A stretch of DNA of 64,000 bases, taken from Diadema setosum (lineage: Eukaryota; Echinodermata; Echinoidea; Diadematoida; Diadematidae). The notes below the pieces were generated by a model. The model did no database searches. It saw only the letters and a list, made by a program, of their open reading frames with translations, and had not been told where the DNA came from. The stretch is from contig NC_092704.1 of NCBI RefSeq assembly GCF_964275005.1, positions 4,994,548-5,058,547 of the forward strand, given 5' to 3'. Made by a program: the position numbers and the translations under genes. Of this stretch, positions 58,676 through 64,000 are shown one piece after another; the first letter of the stretch is position 1, and every line of letters begins with the position of its first letter.

Positions 58676-61201
58676 CAGTCAACCTCGCATAAGTCGACAT
58701 AATCGGGACTGAGCAAAACACGTCGACTTATGTTGTCGACTTATAAATGAAAACTAATTTCCCCTGTACAGAGTAAGATTTGGATCACGATGCGGATCGC
58801 TACCCAAATCTTACTTCTTTTGCCGCCAAAACATGCCTACTGACAACAGCAACAATGTTTAGTTCATGCATAAATCTCGGGTTAGTAACGACAACGCACA
58901 ATTCCCAAATCTCTACAGAGATTTTGAGAGAGCGGGATCGGAAACCTAGGCCCGTTTCTAGACACTTTACGTTTTAAACTTGATTTGAAATATCAAACAC
59001 AAATTCCCTAAAATTGCATTAAACTTTGCGATTTAAATTCAAGTGCGTTACTGCGAAGATATGCGTGTGATTTTGCCTGATTCTGTCGAGATAATTTTTC
59101 AGTGCCGACTGAGTTGAAATATGTGTCGCCATATTTGTTCTGTTTAAATTTGTATTGCCATACTCTGAAAATGAATTGTTCTCGCGCTCTGATTCGCAAC
59201 ATTACCGCTCTGTACGGCGCGGGCCCGTCTGAAATAAAAAGAAGCAGAAAAGTTTGTTTGAAAACGACATCTTTCGGACTACTATAACCTTCGTAAAAAC
59301 AAACCTCTTTCCATTGTCGGACTAATTTAACTTTGGACTGAGATTTAAACCTTCGGCATAGCGAACTTTAACAATAATTCGTTGTCATTTTTTCATTGAC
59401 ATTTTGTGAAGCAGCATGCGTTTCGGCAGTTTGAAACGTGTGAATGTTGCGATGTCTTTCCCCTGCAAGTGCAGACTAAGTTCGGTCACGGCGAAAGTTC
59501 CGTTACGAAATAAAATATAATGCGAGCCTTTTCAACCATAACGCACTTCCGTAAATTTTTATGCGTTTAAACGCAGTTACTGGTTTCGGACAAAACCTGC
59601 AAATTTTTTCTGCAACGCTCTTGCTTTTTAAATACAGTGTTGCTTGTGATTTGACGGACTTGCATTTGATTTTTAGAGTTACGTTTAAACGCAATTGAGT
59701 TTAAATTTCATACAATTTTCTAGTTTCGTATGATTATCAAACGCAGGTCTTTTCAGCGTTGCATGTGATTTGATGGACTTGCATTTGATTTTTAGAGTTG
59801 CGTTTAAACGCAGTTGAGTTTAAGTTTCCTACAATTTTCCAGTTTCGTATGATTATCAAACGCAAGTCTTTCCAGCATTCCGTGTGATTTGATGGACTTG
59901 CATTTGATTTTCAGAGTTGCGTTTGATTTCTTATTTTGCTTACGAAATAAAAAATAATGCAAGTTTTTTAAACAATAACACAACTCCGTAGATGTTTAGA
60001 GATGCGTTTAAACGCAGTTTCTTATAGTTCCATACAAAAATCGCAAGTCTTCTCTGCACCGCTCTTGCGTTTAAACGCAGCGTTACGTGTGATTTGATGG
60101 ACTTGCAATTGTTTTTTTTAGAGTTGCGTTTAAACGCAATTGAGTAAAAAAAAAGTTCCCTACAATTTTCTAGTTTCGTATGATCATCAAACCCACATCT
60201 TTCAGCTTTCCGTGTGATTTGATGGACTTGCATTGGATTTTCAGAGTTGCGTTTAATTTCTAATTTTGTTTACGAAAGTGTAATGCAAGTCTTTTCAACA
60301 ATAACGCACTTCCGTTGATGTATAGAGATGTTTTTAAACGCAGTTTCCAGTTTCGTACAAAACCGCAAGTCTTCTCTGCAACGCTCTTGCGTTTAAATAC
60401 ATCGTTGCGTGTGATTTGATGGACTTGCATTTGATTTCTAGAGTTGCGTTTAAACGCAGTTGAGTTTCAGGTTCGTACAATTATTTTCTAGTTTCATATG
60501 ATTATCAGATGCAAGTCTTTTCAGCAACGCAATTGCGTTTAAATGCAAAAGTTGCGTGTGATTTGATACACCTGCATTTGATTTTTTTTTTGAGTTGCAT
60601 TATTAGTTGCACTGTAATAAATTTTCTAGAAAGGGCACAGGTTTTAATACCGCTTCGGAATAATAAACGTCAGAATATTCAGATTTACAAAAACATTTCA
60701 TGTTCGGATAATGAATACCTACTAGGACATAGTTAAGTGTACAAAATTTTTGCGTTTTGAGAAAAACGAGAGGGAGAAAAGGGGTAAAGTGAACTGCCTT
60801 GGGTACTACATGTAATACTCCAGTGTAAATGGGTGTATGCCATTTCTATAGGCTGGCATACAAGACAATGGACGCATGGCGCGAACGCTACCGCGCCGTA
60901 CACTAGCGAATTACCGAGTAGAAATGCAGCGAATCGGAGCGGGAAAACAATTCTTTTTCAGAGAATGGCGATAAGATTTTGAGCGAAAAATTATGTCGAC
61001 TTAGACGAGGGAATTAACACGTATTTCAGCTCAGTTGGCACTGAAAAATCAGGTCGACTTACGCGAGTTGTCGACTTACAAATGTCGACTAAGACGAGGA
61101 AATTTTCAAGGAACAACAAAGGCAAAAATCGGGACTTTTTTATTGTGTCGACTTAAGCGAGTTGTCGACTTGTGCGATGTCGACTTAGGCGAGGTCTACT
61201 G
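58676..61201. mobile_element. pogo/Tigger-like TIR element (2.5 kb), non-coding
   Basis: Flanked by TA (58674-58675 and 61202-61203). The left end CAGTCAACCTCGCATAAGTC is mirrored by GGCGAGGTCTACTG at the right, both rich in GTCGACTTA words (seven or more in the two ends). CAGT..ACCTCG termini with TA duplications are typical of Tc1/mariner pogo-type elements. The paralogous strip near 35.8 kb lacks it, giving an empty-site comparison. No transposase frame; the middle is a satellite. Confidence 0.75.
59520..60600. repeat. higher-order satellite around GCGTTTAAACGC
   Basis: A ~119-bp unit (GTGTGATTTGATGGACTTGC, GAGTTGCGTTTAAACGCA, TTTCGTATGATTATCAAACG) alternates with a ~206-bp long form; the compound period is about 325 bp (59759, 60084, 60408). 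The palindrome GCGTTTAAACGC or a one-base variant occurs at about 59562, 59682, 59801, 60004, 60069, 60126, 60445 and 60533. Confidence 0.75.
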
Positions 61202-61203
61202 TA

Positions 61204-61455
61204 CTGCCTGTATAAATGGGTGAGAGTTATCACTGATTTCATGATCAATCATAAATTCACTTGACATATTAATACAGGGCTGTGATTATACTTTGAATAT
61301 CAAATTGATCTGCCACAGCACTTTTAATGCGGGAATATAGACTATGTACCCTTGGGTTATGCAGACCTGGACAGAAGCCTTACCATGCCACCACTGGCAA
61401 TCTATTGATAATGTCTGGGCATGTAAAGAATAGAAGAGGTAACATTAAAAAAATC
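61204..61455. other. shared downstream flank of zinc-finger gene 2
   Basis: Colinear with 35850-36110: TGAGAGTTATCACTGATTTC-like, ATCAAATTGATCTGCCACAG and AAGAGGTAACATTAAA blocks. Non-coding. Confidence 0.6.
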
Positions 61456-61935
61456 TTAGCCACCCCATCCTTTTTTCAATGGTTCCCATAAATTCCAACA
61501 AAAATTCATTAAGAATGAAGTTAACACATAGATTACTCGTACTACTTTTTTATGTTGGAACAGCAGCTTTTTTTTCTTTTTGCTCTTTTTCTTTTTTGCT
61601 GATGGCAAGGTAAATCCCTGAAAACTGGGTTTCCTCATGTGATCATTGAACCTGCATTGGTGGAGCAATGATTTGTGGCAGATGTTGCAGGCGCCCAATA
61701 CTTGGGGAAGCAGGCATGCCAGGGACTGTGCGAAGACATGTGGTGATTAGGGGACCCTCGCTGTGTGAAGCACCTTGAACACACTTTACAGCGGAATGGC
61801 TTCTCCCCTGTGTGCACTCTCATGTGGACCTTCATATTACACTTAAGAATGGTAATCCCGCCTAATTTGCACTGCTCTCTTGAGCGCTTGTGTTTCTTGA
61901 ATTGGGACTTGCTTTGGTGTTCGTATTTCATCCTT
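61456..61935 (-). pseudogene. frame-shifted 3' end of zinc-finger gene 2
   Basis: Minus-strand 61635-61931 is a module in another phase: the first finger has lost a cysteine ([13 protein letters not shown]) while [20 protein letters not shown] is intact and the second finger ends abnormally. 61456-61698 in a third phase holds [17 protein letters not shown] and a Lys-rich end. Compared with other modules, bases are missing near 61934-61940 at the TTTGACACATC position. As in the long gene, the 3'-most module has decayed. Confidence 0.7.
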
Positions 61936-64000
61936 TTGACACATCAAGAGAGGTTGTGCTCATAGTCTCACTAAACGAAGTTGGGTTAGTCGTATCACAT
62001 ATGTGCATGGGTCTGTGCAAAGACATGTGCCGAGTGAGGGAACAGTTCTGTGAGAAGCACCTTGAACAAACTTTACATTGGAATGGCTTTTCCCCCGTGT
62101 GCACCCTCATGTGGATCCTCATATATTTCTTTAATATGGAGTTCCCGCACACTTTGCACTGCTCTCTTTTTTCAAAAGAGTGCTTCGATCCCTCCCCCTC
62201 GGGCTTACTCTGGTGTTCATGTGATTTCATCCTCTTCTTTGACACATCAAGAGAGGTTGCCTTCACTGTCTCACTAAACGAATGTGGGTTAGCTGTATCA
62301 CATGTGTGCATGTGACCAAGCAAAGACATGTGCCGTTTGAAGGAACCTTTCTGTGTGAAGCACCTTGAACAAACTTTACATTGGAATGGCTTCTCCCCCG
62401 TGTGCACCCTCATGTGGATCCTCATATATTCCTTTGATATGGAGTTCCCGCACACTTTGCACTGCTCTCTTCCAAAAGAGTGCTTGTGTCTCTGCCATTG
62501 GGGCTTGCTTTGGTGTTTGTATAATTTCATCCTCTTCTGTAATGCATTAAAATGGCTTGTGCTCATAGCCTCACTAAATGATTCTGGGTTACAGTCATCA
62601 TATGTGTGCTTGAGAGTCATGTGCCGATTGAGGGACCCACTGTGTGAAAAGCACCTTGAACAAACTTTACATTGGAATGGCTTCTCACCCGTGTGCACCC
62701 TCATGTGGACCCTCATATAGTGCTTTAATACAGATTTCCCGCACACTTTACACTGCTCTCTTAGAAATGAGCGCTTGTGTCCCTTTAATTGGATTGCCCT
62801 CATAGTCAAACTAAACAAATCTTGGTTACAGGTATCATATGCGTGCTTGGGACCGTGTACAGACATATGTCGTTTGAGGTGCCCACTTCTTGAGAAGCAC
62901 CTTGAACAAACTTTACATCGAAATGGCTTCTCCCCTGTGTGCACCTTCAAGTGGTGATGCATATTTTTCTTTGATATGGATTTCCCGCACACTTTGCACT
63001 GCTCTCTTTTTCCAAAAGAGTACTTCGATCCCTCCCCCTCGGGCTTACTCTGGTGTTCATGTGATTTCATCCTCTTCTTTGACACATTAAGAGAGGTTGC
63101 CTTCAGTGTCTCACTAAACGAATTTGGGTTAGTTGTATCACATGTGCGCATGTGACCAATTAGACCGTGTACAGACATATGTCGTTTGAGGTGCCCACTT
63201 CTTGAGAAGCACCTTGAACAAACTTTACATCGAAATGGTTTCTCCCCTGTGTGCACCTTCAAGTGGTGATGCATATTTTTCTTTGATATGGATTTCCCGC
63301 ACACTTTGCACTGCTCTCTTTTTTCAAAAGAGTGCTTCGATCCCTCCCCCTCGGGCTTACTCTGGTGTTCATGTGATTTCATCCTCTTCTTTGACAAATC
63401 AAGAGAGGTTGCCTTCACTGTCTCACTAAACGAATTTGGGTTAGTTGCATCACATGTGTGCATGTGACCAAGCAAAGACATGTGCCGTGTGAGGGAACCT
63501 TGCTGTTTGAAGCACCTTGAACAAACTTTACATTGGAATGGCTTCTCCCCCGTGTGCACCCTCATGTGGATCCTCATATATTCCTTTGATATGGAGTACC
63601 CGCACACTTTGCACTGCTCTCTTCCGAAAGAGTGCTTGTGTCTCTGCCATTGGGGCTTGCTTTGGTGTTCGTATGATTTCATCCTCTTCTGTAATGCATT
63701 AAAATGGCTTGTGCTCATAGCCTCCCTAAACGATTCTGGGTTAGAGTCATCACATGTGTGCTTGAGAGTCATGTGCCGATTGAGGGACCCACTGTGTGAA
63801 AAGCACCTTGAACAAAGTTTACATTGGAATGGCTTCTCGCCCGTGTGCACCCTCATGTGGACCCTCATATAGTGCTTTAATACAGATTTCCCGCACACTT
63901 TACACTGCTCTCTTAGAAATGAGCGCTTGTGTCCCTTTAATTGGATTGCCCTCATAGTCAAACTAAACAAATCTTGGTTACAGGTATCATATGCGTGCTT
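61928..64000 (-). CDS. C2H2 zinc-finger protein 2, partial (5' end outside)
   Basis: A minus-strand open frame of 680 codons to 63970 that continues past the window edge, since the preceding sequence still reads as module linker. It holds seven two-finger modules (14 fingers) of the same design as the gene at 37-41.6 kb: a short first finger such as [20 protein letters not shown] (C-x2-C-x11-H-x3-H), TGEKPF, a canonical finger such as [17 protein letters not shown], then a linker with SFSET-like and [18 protein letters not shown]-like cores. A 1152-bp (384-codon) block is repeated at 62328 and 63480, so growth is by in-frame duplication. It ends SLDVSKG then stop, where other modules continue, because of a short deletion. 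Likely nuclear and DNA-binding; target unknown. Confidence 0.85.
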   Translation of the reverse strand, partial: KHAYDTCNQDLFSLTMRAIQLKGHKRSFLREQCKVCGKSVLKHYMRVHMRVHTGEKPFQCKLCSRCFSHSGSLNRHMTLKHTCDDSNPESFREAMSTSHFNALQKRMKSYEHQSKPQWQRHKHSFGREQCKVCGYSISKEYMRIHMRVHTGEKPFQCKVCSRCFKQQGSLTRHMSLLGHMHTCDATNPNSFSETVKATSLDLSKKRMKSHEHQSKPEGEGSKHSFEKREQCKVCGKSISKKNMHHHLKVHTGEKPFRCKVCSRCFSRSGHLKRHMSVHGLIGHMRTCDTTNPNSFSETLKATSLNVSKKRMKSHEHQSKPEGEGSKYSFGKREQCKVCGKSISKKNMHHHLKVHTGEKPFRCKVCSRCFSRSGHLKRHMSVHGPKHAYDTCNQDLFSLTMRAIQLKGHKRSFLREQCKVCGKSVLKHYMRVHMRVHTGEKPFQCKVCSRCFSHSGSLNRHMTLKHTYDDCNPESFSEAMSTSHFNALQKRMKLYKHQSKPQWQRHKHSFGREQCKVCGNSISKEYMRIHMRVHTGEKPFQCKVCSRCFTQKGSFKRHMSLLGHMHTCDTANPHSFSETVKATSLDVSKKRMKSHEHQSKPEGEGSKHSFEKREQCKVCGNSILKKYMRIHMRVHTGEKPFQCKVCSRCFSQNCSLTRHMSLHRPMHICDTTNPTSFSETMSTTSLDVSKG

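Overview
The window is eukaryotic nuclear DNA from an animal and is very rich in repeats. It has A+T-rich intergenic DNA, microsatellites, several classes of DNA transposon, LINE fragments of CR1 and L1/Tx1 type, one short-LTR Gypsy element of the Mag/SURL kind with a leucine-tRNA primer site, and lineage-specific C2H2 zinc-finger genes with TGEKP linkers. This mix suggests a marine invertebrate deuterostome, perhaps an echinoderm or hemichordate. That placement is inference from repeat style only.

Layout. 1-8.4 kb: the end of a motif-array transposon (to 1527), a TTAA fold-back remnant, the first TGACC-rich ~1-kb repeat (2171-3158), a decayed CR1-like LINE split by an insertion (3200-5010), two MITEs (5355-5861, 6296-6988) and one arm of a ~1-kb inverted repeat (7275-8391). 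8.87-22.15 kb: three head-to-tail units of 4.2-4.7 kb with no protein gene. They carry seven tRNA-like pol III heads, eleven TGACGTCA palindromes and terminal hairpins. Units 1 and 3 are nearly identical. 23.2-34.4 kb: further TGACC-rich repeats, the second inverted arm (24259-25253), a G/C-tract MITE, an L1/Tx1-like LINE on the minus strand split by a GGTCA-rich satellite, and a LINE 3' tail. 34.9-41.8 kb: a minus-strand zinc-finger gene with twelve intact two-finger modules, a decayed 3' tail, and a strip of downstream DNA that recurs later. 42-52 kb: TTAA MITEs, a small decayed zinc-finger exon (45237-46060), a 136-nt hairpin, degenerate tandem repeats, and a complete 1.74-kb TIR element (48734-50470) whose interior repeats one 14-mer. 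52.0-58.7 kb: a shrunken zinc-finger pseudogene carrying a broken Gypsy element, whose 3' LTR carries a TTAA fold-back MITE. 58.7-61.2 kb: a pogo-like TIR element with an internal satellite. 61.4-64.0 kb: the 3' part of a second zinc-finger gene, running off the window.

Biology. The only credible host protein-coding material is the zinc-finger family: one long gene, one partial gene and two decayed relatives, all on the minus strand. These genes use an unusual repeated module: a shortened finger, TGEKPF, a canonical finger and a 50-70 residue conserved linker. They have grown by in-frame duplication of multi-module blocks (421 and 384 codons). The rest is mobile or repeat DNA. Three repeat systems stand out as possibly undescribed: the motif-array TIR elements, the three-unit hairpin-ended array, and the TGACC repeats that spread DR1-type nuclear-receptor sites.
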